Of a stretch of 64,000 nt of DNA, positions 39,418 to 52,734 are shown piece by piece. Every line of letters begins with the position of its first letter. Position 1 is the stretch's first letter. Position numbers and translations under genes: made by a program. The stretch comes from Xestospongia bergquistia (taxonomy: Eukaryota; Porifera; Demospongiae; Haplosclerida; Petrosiidae), in assembly GCA_963965975.1 (NCBI GenBank), contig OZ014412.1, positions 5,892,501-5,956,500 of the forward strand. Direction: 5' to 3'. Below the pieces are notes generated by a model, which ran no database searches, had not been told where the DNA came from, and saw only the letters and a list, made by a program, of their open reading frames with translations.

Positions 39418-39539
39418 GATAATATTTGACTACCATTAATTGTGTTTTATTTTTTTATTAAATATATAAGTTTTTGTGATATAAAAATCTTTTTGACAAA
39501 ATTTAGATGAATTTAATTGCTATAAATTATTTTTTGATA

Positions 39540-41110
<1,571 letters not shown>

Positions 41111-41267
41111 ATTAAGGCATAACTAAATAAATGTTAGCTTGTATATATAACTTACATTAATTGGGTATTGATGTCTTTGGTTCTCTAAATATATAAAAAG
41201 TCAACGATAGTCTGTGTTATCTATATCAAATCTACAAGACCTATTTGTATAACAATAATATAACAAT

Positions 41268-41685
41268 ATCACTCAATATAATTATAACATTCAGATACTC
41301 TCATAAAATTACCTCATCTTTCTTCACCCATTGAAACATCCATATAAGGAAGTGAGATTAAACATCCATATAAGGAAATGACATTAAACATCCATATAAG
41401 GAAGTGATGTTATCATATACATCTTCCTATACAACAGAGTTGTCATCACTTACTAAAGCTCTATACAAATATAAGGATTGTTATTTAATATAGAATATTA
41501 CTAATGTAATATGAAGTAATATAACACAAGAGCAAAATTATCAGTATGGACACATAATACATTTTACTCTGACCCTATGACTCTGTCAGTAGACCAAAAA
41601 GAACAATTTAGACATTTGCTATAAATTAGATCAATTTTAACTGCTTTAAGAGATACATTGTAAATCCTAATATTGAGATGAGAAT
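41268..41685. repeat. Direct repeat, copy 1
   Basis: About 420 bases nearly identical to 42653-43070. Contains three tandem AAACATCCATATAAGGAAGT units of about 26 bases. Confidence 0.85.
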
Positions 41686-42652
41686 AGAACATACAAAAGT
41701 TGAACAATTACAAAACACTTCCTAACTATAACGTATGTGTTTTCATTTATAACCAGCCACTGCCATTTTGCAGGAGGTCAGAAATTCAGAAGACTTGAGC
41801 TCTATATCGATACTTTCAATGTTAATATATTGCTACAATTCACTTTATAATTGAAATGAATGCTCTTTTTTGTAACCTTAAAATTAGCAAGTAATTATGA
41901 TCAGAAATACTATGATAAGCTGGTTATCAGTCTCTACATAGTGCTACTTTAGTAGCAACATATGTCAGTACTAAAGCTTCCTCTGGTTTACTATAAAAAT
42001 AATTGATGATATAATAATATCAATATTGTATTAATATTTATAAGTTATTTTCTTACTTGTCTCTCTATTAAAGATAAAGATTGCCTCTTATTGACTTCTT
42101 TGATAACATCAAACTTTAAATTATTGTTTTATCTAATTTGATAAAATGAACAGGTAAAACTTAATATCAACTTGTTTAGAATATTTTAGTTAAGGAACTT
42201 ACCAAATAACTTTATGATGAATGGAAGGATGAGTGGATCAGTACATATGTGAAATGAAATGAACAAATTAATTAATTAATTAATTAATTATTATATTTCA
42301 GTTTGTATTGATCTTTATAACATATTTACAACATGTGATTGCTTGTTGTTGCCATGACAATTTAGAATAATATAGATAATAGAATATCATATATCTTCTA
42401 AGTCAATATTTATACATCATGATATAGTATATATTACTGAAGGATATTATCACTGTATATAATAGACTGTACTTTTATGATGGAAAATGGGCTTTGGGTC
42501 TATTCATAAAAGATGGTGCTATATCATAATAACTATTTCCTTTAATATAATACAATAGCCTTTGATGTCTTCTATTAATATAACAAATTAATTATTATAA
42601 ATGTTAAATTGTCATACTTCATAATAAATATCATATATTAATATAACAATAT

Positions 42653-43070
42653 CACTCAATATAATTATAACATTCAGATACTCTCATAAAATTACCTCAT
42701 CTCTCTTCAGCCATTGAAACATCCATATAAGGAAGTGACATTAAACATCCATATAAGGAAGTGACATTAAACATCCATATAGGGAAGTGATATTATCATA
42801 TACATCATTCCTATACAACAGAGTTGTCATCACTTACTAAAGCTCTATACAAATATAAGGATTGTTATTTAATATAGAATATTACTAATGTAATATGAAG
42901 TAATATAACACAAGAGCAAAATTATCAGTATGGACACATAATACATTTTACTCTGACCCTATGACTCTGTCAGTAGAGCAAAAAGAACAATTTAGTCATT
43001 TGCTATAAATTAGATCAATTTTAACTGCTTTAAGAGATACATTGTAAATCCTAATAATGAGATGAGAATC
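42653..43070. repeat. Direct repeat, copy 2
   Basis: Second copy, about 1385 bases downstream of the first, also with three ATCCATATA(A/G)GGAAGTGA units. The two copies could be ends of one element or a local duplication. I saw no TG..CA termini or flanking duplication. Confidence 0.85.
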
Positions 43071-43995
43071 TAATAAAAAAATCAAAGACATGATATTTAA
43101 GATACATCAGTATCATTATGATTGAAGTCATAATACCTGACTAGATTTTATTTTATTATTTTAGGAGCAACTAATATTTCATTATTTATATTTTTAATTG
43201 TCTAGGTAACCTGTAAACAAACACCATACTTTAATGTGAAATTAATAACATTGTTTTTCATGTTACTTTTTATTTATGAAATAAATACATTTACATGTAT
43301 TGCTGTTTATTTTTTGCTGGTCAAAATTTGAAAGAGATAATAAGAAAAAATTATAGATTTCATCTCTTGATACTATGATATTACAATGTCATATACTATA
43401 ATAAAAGACAATAGATATAAACATGTACATGTTTATATTTGTACATGTACATGTATTTAAGTAACAAGTCAAATAAGTTAAGGTTTTATCTCCAAAAACG
43501 TTCTATCTTACAAAAACATTCAATTATATAGAACCTGTAGATGTACCTTCATTGCACTGGTCATTATGCATTGATTAAGTTTTGTGTAGACAAATAATGT
43601 TGATAGTCTTGATATACCTTACATGTACTATTCCCAAAACTAAATACAATACTTGTGACAATTTCGTAATACTGAGTGTGACACTAAATAGTATAGTTAG
43701 TTGTCTGCTGAGTCTGTTTTATTGTGTTAATTTCATATTACTAATGTAAAATATCATTGTCTCTTTTCTTATGTTATAAGAAATAAAAATGCTTACCTAA
43801 AGACTCTATCAATCCACAACAGGTAACTTCTACTCACATGAGAGAATGCAGTAAAAATTTAAAAGGAGGAATTAAAGGATTTGGATAACCTCCTCCGGCT
43901 AATAGCTGTGAAGTTCAGATATGGTAGCCAATGTAGCCATCCGCTAAGGTCCAAATCCCGCCCACTATTAATATTTAATAGTTATTAGTCCAATT

Positions 43996-46197
43996 ATGTA
44001 TGTTCTGTTGACTCTACTTCTTTCTATTCAAGGTAATCTAACAAATAATAACTGATATTGTTTTCATTTTCATTGTTAAAAGTATTTTTAGTATGTTCTC
44101 AAGTTATATCTTATAACTGTCTTGATGAAGTGTGTCCATTAGAGAACACTGAGTTGACATGTCATGTCATGGGAAATGGTATGCGTTGGTATGCACCACC
44201 AGGCAATCAACTTGGAGCAATTTTTGCTTTGGTTCCATCTACACACACTTTTACACAGTCAGGATATACTGGCACTTTTATTAACTATACCAATGTATCT
44301 GGAATGTGGACTATGTTAAGTTTTACTGCTAATACTGATAAAAATGGAACAATAGTTCAATGTTGGGACATAAGTGTTGCAGGCTTACCATCAAATTGTA
44401 CATTACTAATATCAGGTACATATACTGAACTATTATATATTATAGTTATCAACTATATTATTTTAAGATCCTCCAAGTGATCCTCCTATAGGACTAGGTT
44501 TTACAGCTATCACAAACACTTCAGTCACTCTCTACTGGTCACCTCCTACTCTTCATCCTAACTGTATAGTTAACTACACTGTTGAGATCAGGACAACCAG
44601 TGATAATATATTGATCATTAGTCTTAGTACTGGTAGTAATATCACCAGTATTAATGTATCTACTGGTCTCTCTCAGTCAATAGAGTATCAGTACAGAGTA
44701 GTAGGGTCTGATGCTATCAATAGATTAGGACCCTATAGTCAATATACTGCATTCACTCTGGATGGTAAGAATCAAATAGTTTCAATATCTTAAGTAATGT
44801 GTTTTACTAGTTCTACAAGCTGTACCACTAATCACTTATACTATTACTAACAACACAGAGGACTATACTATTTTTATTGTTTGGAAGGTATAATATTATT
44901 AATAATCACTTGATATTATTCTAGTTTCATTTAGTCACCTCCTCTCTCCTCTCGTCCTCCTCTCTTGTACTATAAAGTCTATCACAACATATCAGGTTCA
45001 CTAACTGTTAATATAACTACTGTTACTAACATTACATTGACTGGAGTACTAGCTGGATATACCTACATTATAACAGTGGTACCAGTTAATATACTAGGAG
45101 ATGGATACCCTAATAATGTTATAGGTTAGATTATTTCAAACAAAACTATAATTTTTGAAATTCTTTAAGTAACTGTTCCTGGTATAAAACCAAGTATGTC
45201 ATCATCATATATAACCAGTCAACTAATTACAGGTAATCTATAATTGGTAAAACTTTAAACTCATCATACAATTAATTATAGGTACATTTATTACAACATT
45301 TATGTCTACATTGATCTCACATACACTTATTGTAGCAACAATCACATAGCAAATAAAATCGAGGCAAACTTTCATTTCAAGTAGTATTATAGTTCTTGAC
45401 ATTAATATTTAAATTATTACCCTAATAAGACTATAGGTTATTTAAATATTATAAAATGTGTTATGTTTAATTCTCATGTAGTTATCATCCCTGATGAGGA
45501 ACTAATAATTACTAGTACTAGTGTTATAGCAATATCACCAAATGAAAGTATTATTAATCTTTAAAAGTGTCTATTATTTTACAAATTTATATTTATTTAA
45601 TTCAGAAACTATAACTTCATTGATATTATCGTCAATTCCAACAAGTTATTTATCATTTCACTCAACTAGTATGTACTTTATAGCTTAAATGTTTAGTTAT
45701 CTATTTATATAGATACTGTCTTGACTTCTTCAATTATTCTTACACCTACTGTAACAAATCTCCCTACTGATAGACCTACTAGTGGTAAGTTATATATTAC
45801 TACTGTTGTTTAGTATATCTCTTATATCTTAGTATTAAGTGATGGAGTTATTGCTGGTATTATTAGTAGTATTATCTTACTAGTACTAATAATAATTGTT
45901 ATCTTAACTATTGTAGTAATCTTGTTATATAAAGGTCAGTATTATATAGTACAGTGAGTTGTACTATTACCACTGTATGTATGTATGTGTGTCCTACTAG
46001 TGTCCAGTACTAAACAGAGTAGAGGTGAGACTAGTCCAGTGATAAAAGAGTTCTTCTCAGAACAAAATGAAGCCTATGGTATAACTAAAGGATCAGATGA
46101 TCAGTCACCAATTGAAGTAACAGAGAATGTAGCATATAGTACAATGGAACAACAACTATCACTTAATACTCCTCCAGTTTATGAGACAATACAATAA
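43996..46197 (+). CDS. Receptor E: beta Ig-FN3-FN3-TM with T3 tail
   Basis: Signal exon 43996-44032 (MYVLLTLLLSIQ). Ig exon 44092-44415 (CLDEVCPLENTELTCHV, MRWYAPP, IVQCWDISV). FN3-1 44468-44764 (VTLYWSPP, CIVNYTVEI). FN3-2 44811-44887 and 44935-45124 (RPPLLYYKVYHNISGS, GYTYIITVVPVN). Stalk exons follow, with a second scrap of the FN3-2/linker sequence embedded near 45415-45500. A stalk exon lies at 45713-45785, the TM at about 45834-45934 (GVIAGIISSIILLVLIIIVIL) and the last exon at 46001-46197 with EAYGIT, NVAYSTM and VYETIQ-stop. YSTM fits the YxxM form bound by PI3-kinase p85, and YETI is a YxxI. The C-terminal part of the Ig (from IVQCW) differs sharply from F and H, while the rest is nearly identical. 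Confidence 0.82.
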
Positions 46198-46730
46198 GAT
46201 ATTATTTCATTACCATAAGATATTATTTCATTGTTTTTATTTAATGTATCAATTTTTGGTGGCATAAGAGTTTGTTTGACAAAATTCAGATGAATTTAAT
46301 CACTGTAAAATATTTTTTGATATAATACAAAGAAATGTTTGTAATCAGTATGTGTATAGTGTTAACAAATATGAGTTAAATGATAAATATGTTTAACATT
46401 CTATCATATTATAATCTATATGTACCAAACATTTAACAAAATTCAGTACTATAATGCCAATATCTTGAACACAAAGTATAAATGCTAATATTAGTATGGA
46501 TATTCTACCAAATTTATTCCATTAATCATCGTATATGATCATACCACTGTAATATATGGGTTATAATTATGTTGATCTATCCATTTCTAATTAAACTGTG
46601 TGCTAAAACAACTGAGGTCAGGGTATCTCCCTTAAATATATTGGTCAACAAAACCATTGTCTAATACTGCTAAGTATAGCATAGTTCAACTACCACACCT
46701 TTATTAGTGTTTGTAGTTAATAGTCCAATT
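46198..46730. other. 3' flank of E and 5' flank of F
   Basis: No gene. 46390-46730 is strongly similar to 52400-52735 in front of H, so F and H share an upstream region. Confidence 0.6.
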
Positions 46731-48613
46731 ATGTATATTTTGTTGACCCTTTTGACTCTACTTCTTTCTACTCAAGGTAATCTAACAAATAATAACTGAT
46801 AATGTTTTCATTTTCATTGTTAAAAGTATTTTTAGTATGTTCTCAAGTTATATCTTATAACTGTCTTGATGAAGTGTGTCCATTGGAGAACACTGAGTTG
46901 ACATGTCATGTCATGGGAAATACTATGCGTTGGTATGCACCACCAGACAATCAACTTGGAGCCATTTTTGCTTTGGTTCCATCTACACACACTTTTACAC
47001 AGTCAGGATACACTGGCACTTATATTAACTATACCAATGTATCTGGAATGTGGACTATGTTAAGTTTTACTGCTACTACTGATAAGAATGGAACACAAGT
47101 CAGGTGTTTTGATGGCATTAATGCAGCTTCAATGACTTGTACTATTATGATATCAGGTATGTCACTAACAGTATCATATATAACTAACATGTACTATCAT
47201 TATAAGGTCCTCCAAGTGATGTTCCTACAGGACTGGGTTTTACAGCTCTCACAAATACTTCAGTCACTCTTTACTGGTCACCTCCTACTCTTTATCCTAA
47301 CTGTATAGTTAACTATACTGTTGAGATCAGGACAACCAGTGATAATATATTGATCAGTAGTCTTATTACTGGTGGTAATATTACCAGTATTAATGTATCT
47401 ACTGGTCTCTCTCAGTCAATAGAGTATCAGTATAGAGTAGTAGGGTCTGATGCTGTTAATAGATTAGGACCCTATAGTCAATATACTGTGTTCACTCTGG
47501 ATGGTAAGAACTATACTATAAACATAATATTACTATTCTCAACAGTTCCTCAGGCAGTATCACTAGTTATTAATGATATTATAAATAATACTAATAACTT
47601 TACAATCTTCATTGCTTGGAAGGTATATATTATAAAATAACTTGTATTTTACTTTTTTCATTGTAGTCTCCTCCTCTTTCCTCTCGTCCTCCTCTCTTGT
47701 ACTACAAAGTCTATCACAACATATCAAGTTCACTAACTGTTAATATAACTACTGTTACTAACATTACATTGACTGGAGTACTAGGTGGATATACCTACAT
47801 TATAACAGTGATACCAGTTAATATACTAGGAGATGGATACCCTAATAAGACTATAGGTTATTTAAATATTATTATAAATTGTGTTATGTTTACTTCTCAT
47901 ACAGTTATCATTCCTAAAGAACCAATAATCACTAGTGTTGTAATAACATCATTTAATGGAAGTAATCAATGTGTTATTTATTAGTAAATGTACTTATTAC
48001 TTTTCCATATTATTGTAGTCATGACGACAAGTGCTTCGTTAAATATTAGTAAGTGTATAAATATTTATTATTGTATATAGTTTGTGATATCTATAGAAAC
48101 TACAAGTACATTGATGTTATTATCAACTCCAACAAGTACTATATCTTTTAACTTAACAGGTTGTTCCTATTATAGATAGTTTAACAAATGATTAATGACT
48201 TAGTTATTTCACAGATACTTACTTTAGTTCTTTAGTCATTCAAACTTCAACTGTTTGTTCATGTCCAAGTAATTTATAATTAAAACTGACTTTACAATTA
48301 TTTTTATTACAGCTAATGAAAAACAACAAACCTTATGTTTATCAGGTAATAAGCAAACATGTTTTATTACTAAATTGTTTACTTAACAGTGAGTATACCA
48401 GTCAGTATGTTCTTCTCTTCTCTATTAACTGCTGTTATTACTACATTTATTGTCTATCTCATTATGAGAAGAAGGAGCTACAATAAAGACACTCCACCCA
48501 CTATTACCACTCAATTAGGTCCGATATATGATGATGTTAAGTTACCAGAGACCTCAGAACAGAAAGAAATCATTGAATTACAAGGAAATACTGCATATGG
48601 ATATATTAATTAG
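46731..48613 (+). CDS. Receptor F: beta Ig-FN3-FN3-TM with T2 tail
   Basis: Signal exon 46731-46776 (MYILLTLLTLLLSTQ). Ig exon 46836-47156 (CLDEVCPLENTELTCHV, MRWYAPP, TQVRCFDGI). FN3-1 47207-47503 (VTLYWSPP, YPNCIVNYTVEI). FN3-2 47546-47622 and 47667-47856 (LLYYKVYHNISSS, GYTYIITVIPVN). Linker and tiny Ser/Thr-rich stalk exons run from 47900 to 48340. The last exon, about 48391-48613, has a TM (MFFSSLLTAVITTFIVYLIM), RRRSYNKD, PIYDDVKLPE and C-terminal TAYGYIN. All frames stay open across the predicted junctions. The ectodomain is the same as in E and H, but E has a T3 tail: a clear ectodomain/tail swap. Downstream neighbour G begins only about 240 bases later on the same strand. Confidence 0.87.
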
Positions 48614-48849
48614 AATTTCTTAGTTTGACACACTATTTGTCACATACAGTATTAATAACTTGTAATGTTTTAGTTATCATAACTACATTTAAAAATTATT
48701 ATGAATATACCTATAATAGGATACTGTCAGTATTAGATGGGTTGAGACTGGTCCACCTACCTTATAATAACATCTAATAACAAGACAATTATCAATGATT
48801 AATAGAAGCTCTATATCACTTAGATATATATCTTAGTGTCATTATAAGT

Positions 48850-51129
48850 ATGAACATCAATTGTTATTGTCTATTGCTCCTTTTGAAATGTGTTGTTATC
48901 ACATGTATGTAAGTTACCAATGTTAGTTTTCTATTTTAAATGATCATATTATTTTAGTATCATTTACAAGTCTTAATCAAACATCTCCATTATATTCTCC
49001 TGTGTGTCTTGGAGATACTGTAGTATTCACTTGTATTGCTAGTGGTACTGGATCTGTTGTATGGAGAGGAGATAAAGGAACACCACGAACATTTTTTAAT
49101 CTTGTACTATCACAGTTTGTTGATAGCTATATAGTAAATGTTATAGAGATAAATGGCACAACAGTAGTCTCTACTGCTACTGTAAATGTCACATCACAAT
49201 TGAATGGATCTAGTATTAGTTGTGACAATGGAAATGATCCATCAATAACTCAGTATATTCAAATTACAGGTTAGTGAGTTGGTATGGTAAAGAATTTAAC
49301 TAGATCAAATTTACAGGTCCACCAGATATAGTCAATAATGTCACTATTATACCTGTTAATAGTACATCAGCTATATTGAGTTGGTCTCCAGGATATTACT
49401 GTGTAGTGAACTATACTCTCACTGTACTCAGTAGTACTAACAATACAGATCAATATAATACAAGTGATAATACTACATCAATTGTTATAAACTTTATAAC
49501 AGGAGTACAATATTCATTTATTGTTATTGCAAGAGACAATGTTGGAAGAATAGGACCTCCTAGTCACTTATTAAACTATACTTGGGATGGTAAGATAATC
49601 AAGTATGTGTTATATAATGTTATAATTTATTAAAGTGCCATCATTACAAGTTACAAACGTCACTTTGTTTCCAATTTCATATAATGTTACTGAAGTAATT
49701 TGGATAGTAAGATAATTTTAAAATAATAGTACTAAATAAATATCTCATTCCTATTTACAGGCATTAATAGACATATCTCGTCCTCCTATTTTATATTATA
49801 TTGTGACAAATCCATTGACTAATACAGTTATTAATACTACTAATACCAGTGTTATTATTACTGAACTAACTCCTGGTCAATATTATAATATTAATATCAC
49901 AGCTGTTAATATTATTGGACATGGTCCTGTACTTATAATAAATAGTAAGTTAATATAATATTGTACTGATTAGGTTGATAAGTTTCTTATAGTTACAATA
50001 CCACTAATAGTGACAAGTTCTTCATCAAGTTAGTACACAATACTCTGTATTTCATTTAAATAGATATCCTCTGTTGATCTTATAACGCTAACACTTATTA
50101 TTTAATAATTAGTTAATATATTTGTATATATTATGTCAATTACTTGTAATTTAATAAATAACAATTAATTTTAACAAAATATAAAATTGAATACATAATT
50201 TTGTATTTATTTCAGGTACTACTACTAAATCATTATCAATATACAATAATGTTATATCTACATTATTAACAACTGATACTACTAGTGTGACTACCACATA
50301 TACAGGTATGTTAAATATAAGAGTAGAAAATATTATTAATGAACATGAAAGCACATTTTTCAATCCAATCATCATTATCTGGACACCCTTATATAGACAG
50401 TGCAACTCACTGGCTTATATGTTAATAATAAGAAAAATACCTATGTATTACTATAGTTATAAATTTAAAGTATCCATTAATACTTTAGTATCTACAATAT
50501 TAGTGTCTAATATTTTACGTTTTTTATGATAAATTCTAAAAACTTTAACTTTATTGATATCATCATTAATTCCAGCAAGTACTATATCATCTCACTCAGC
50601 TAGTATGTCCTTTATAGTTTAAATGTTTAGTTATTAATTTAACAGACATTGTCATGACTTTTCCAACTATTCTTACATCTACTGTAACAAGTCTCCCTAC
50701 TGATAGACCTAGTAATGGTAAGTTATATATTACTACTGTTGTTTACTATCTCTCTTATATCTTAGTATTAAGTGATGGAGTTATTGCTGGTATTATTATT
50801 AGTATTGTTATCTTACTAGTACTAATAATAATTGTTATGATAACTATTGTAGTAATCTTAATATATAAAGGTCAGTACTATATAGTATAGTGAGTTGTAC
50901 TATTACCACTATATGTGTGTGTGTCCTACTAGTGTCCAGTACTAAACAGAGTAGAGGTGAGACTAGTCCAGTGATAAAAGAGTTCTTCTCAGAGAAAAAT
51001 GAAGCCTATGGTATAAGTAAAGGATCAGATGATCAGTCACCAATTGAAGTAACAGAGAATGTAGCATATAGTACAATGGAACAACAACTATCACTTAATA
51101 CTCCTCCAGTTTATGAGACAATAAATTAA
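48850..51129 (+). CDS. Receptor G: alpha Ig-FN3-FN3-TM with T3 tail
   Basis: Signal exon 48850-48904 (MNINCYCLLLLKCVVIT) using a GTATGT donor. Ig exon 48958-49269 (SPVCLGDTVVFTCIAS, SVVWRGDKG, SSISCDNGN). FN3-1 49317-49589 (AILSWSPGYYCVVNYTL). FN3-2 about 49635-49710 and 49763-49945 (EVIWI, RPPILYYIVTNP). Stalk exons lie between 49990 and 50725, some weakly defined. The TM is at about 50768-50869 (GVIAGIIISIVILLVLIIIV) and the last exon at 50935-51129 with EAYGIS, NVAYSTM and VYETIN-stop. It pairs the B/C-type ectodomain with the tail of E and of the cadherin gene. The middle of the Ig (after WRGDKG) differs from L, whose flanking sequence is nearly the same. That is where variation concentrates in this class. 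Confidence 0.85.
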
Positions 51130-51659
51130 AATAATAATAAAACAACTAATATTGTCTGTTAATATATTTTTATGGTTAATTTACTGCATAAAGGATATTA
51201 ATTTCCATTTAACAAGAATATTTCTTGCTACAAGAGATGACACTTTTCACCTGGATAGGCTTTGTACAGTTAAAGCAATTGGTATTTCACTTATGATCCC
51301 TTTTCAAAGCATACTGGTTGTATATAACTATATTGCTATATTGTGATGACAAGAAGCCAAAAAATGATCTATTGTTCATGGGTTCAATTAAAGTCATGAG
51401 TATATACTATTTCAACTGAACTTATCCAATTAGTTTAATTAAAACAGTAACCATCATTTGTTCATGGTTTCAAATACAAAAATTACTTTTTGGCTTCTCA
51501 TTGTCTTTATACATATTAAGTTAGACTAGTTTTGGTTTTGTGGTAACTCACTATTGTACATACAACATATTAATGAAACTATGGTAACAAAGACCTCAGT
51601 TAAAATGACAAAATGCAATTTTTAATGTAATTTATAAAACAAACATGTTACATTACTGA

Positions 51660-51868
51660 ATTGTTTAATTACACCAGTCAGTATGTTTATCTCTTTTCTG
51701 TACTTATTTCTATATCATAAGAAGGAGGAGCCACAATGAAGACACTCCACCCACTACATTTACCTAATTAGATTCAATATATGATGATGTTAAGTTACCA
51801 GAGATCTCAGAACAGAAAGAGATCATTGAATTACATGGAAATACTGCTTATAGATATATTAATTAGAA
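51660..51868 (+). pseudogene. T2 TM/tail exon remnant
   Basis: Homologous to the last exon of F/H. The TM part is shortened and frameshifted (ATTTCTATATCATAAGAAGG) and TAG replaces the Gly codon in the TQLGPIYDDV region. It ends with codons for TAYRYIN, so the last motif is also altered. Copied again at 55575-55770. Confidence 0.85.
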
Positions 51869-52244
51869 TTTCTTATAGCCACATATAATATAGATTATAA
51901 TATATTATATATATATATATATTAATCATCATAACTGTATTCAATAGAAGTACATACACATTATAAATGTGTCAATAATTGATGACTGATTCATTTAAAA
52001 CGTTTACTTATGATAGTGTCTAAATTAACTGTCATATTAAAACAAGTACTAATGTCTGTTAATTTATTTTTACGTTTAATTTACCGCATAGAGGATATTA
52101 ATTCTCATTTAACAAGAATATTTCTTGCTACAAGAGATGACACTTTTCACCTGGATAGGCTTTGTACAGTTAAAGCAACTGTATTGCTATATTGTACAGT
52201 GAGTTATACTATTACCACTGTATATGTATGTGTTTCCTACTAGT

Positions 52245-52390
52245 GTCTAGTACTAAACAGAGTAGAGGTGAGACTAGTCCAGTGATAAAAGAATTCTTCT
52301 CAGAACAAAATGAAGCCTATGGTATAACTAAAGGATCAGATGATCAGTCACCAATTGAAGTAACAGAGAATGTAGCATATAGTACAATAT
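52245..52390 (+). pseudogene. T3 last-exon remnant, truncated
   Basis: Opens as an intact T3 exon (SSTKQSRGETSPVIKEFF, GITKGSDDQ, ENVAYST) but breaks off after AGTACAAT into the upstream flank of gene H. The YETI motif is lost, and there is no TM exon in front. Confidence 0.85.
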
Positions 52391-52734
52391 ATTTAAAAGT
52401 TCATCGTATTATAATCTATATATACCAAACATTTAACAAAATTCAGTACTATACTGCCAATATTTTTAAAACATGAGAAAAAATATATGCTAATATTAGT
52501 ATGCATATTCTACCAAATTTATTCCATTAATCATCATATATGATCATACCACTGTAATATATGAGTTATAATTATGTTGATCTATCCATTTCTAATTAAA
52601 TTGTGTGCTAAAACAACTGATGTCAGGGTATCTCCCCTAAATATATTGGTCAACATAAACATTGTCTAATAGACTAATACTGCCTAGTATAGTATAGTTC
52701 AACTACCACACCTTTATTAGTTAATAGTCCAGTT

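Larger units (their letters stand above)
41111..43995. other. Intergenic, AT-rich, with a direct repeat; no gene seen
   Basis: No coding continuity on either strand. It holds a ~420-base direct repeat (41268-41685 and 42653-43070), an ATTA tetranucleotide run at 42268-42291, and a short palindromic ACATGTACATGT stretch near 43420-43455. The sequence just before 43996 is the 5' flank of gene E and resembles that of F and H. Confidence 0.6.
51130..52734. other. Duplicated 3' flank with receptor-tail scraps
   Basis: 51130-52000 is closely repeated at 55037-55930. An open frame at 51152-51346 recurs at 52040-52200 and 55059-55253, but it is the shared 3' flank of T3-tailed genes and shows no domain or splice context. 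Contains two tail remnants (51660-51868 and 52245-52390). 52400-52734 is the 5' flank of H. Confidence 0.65.

Noticed and set aside
51152-51346. Repeated 64-codon frame (also near 52040 and 55059)
   Set aside because: It is conserved only because the 3' flank of T3-tailed genes was duplicated. The copies differ in their ends, and there is no signal, domain or splice context.
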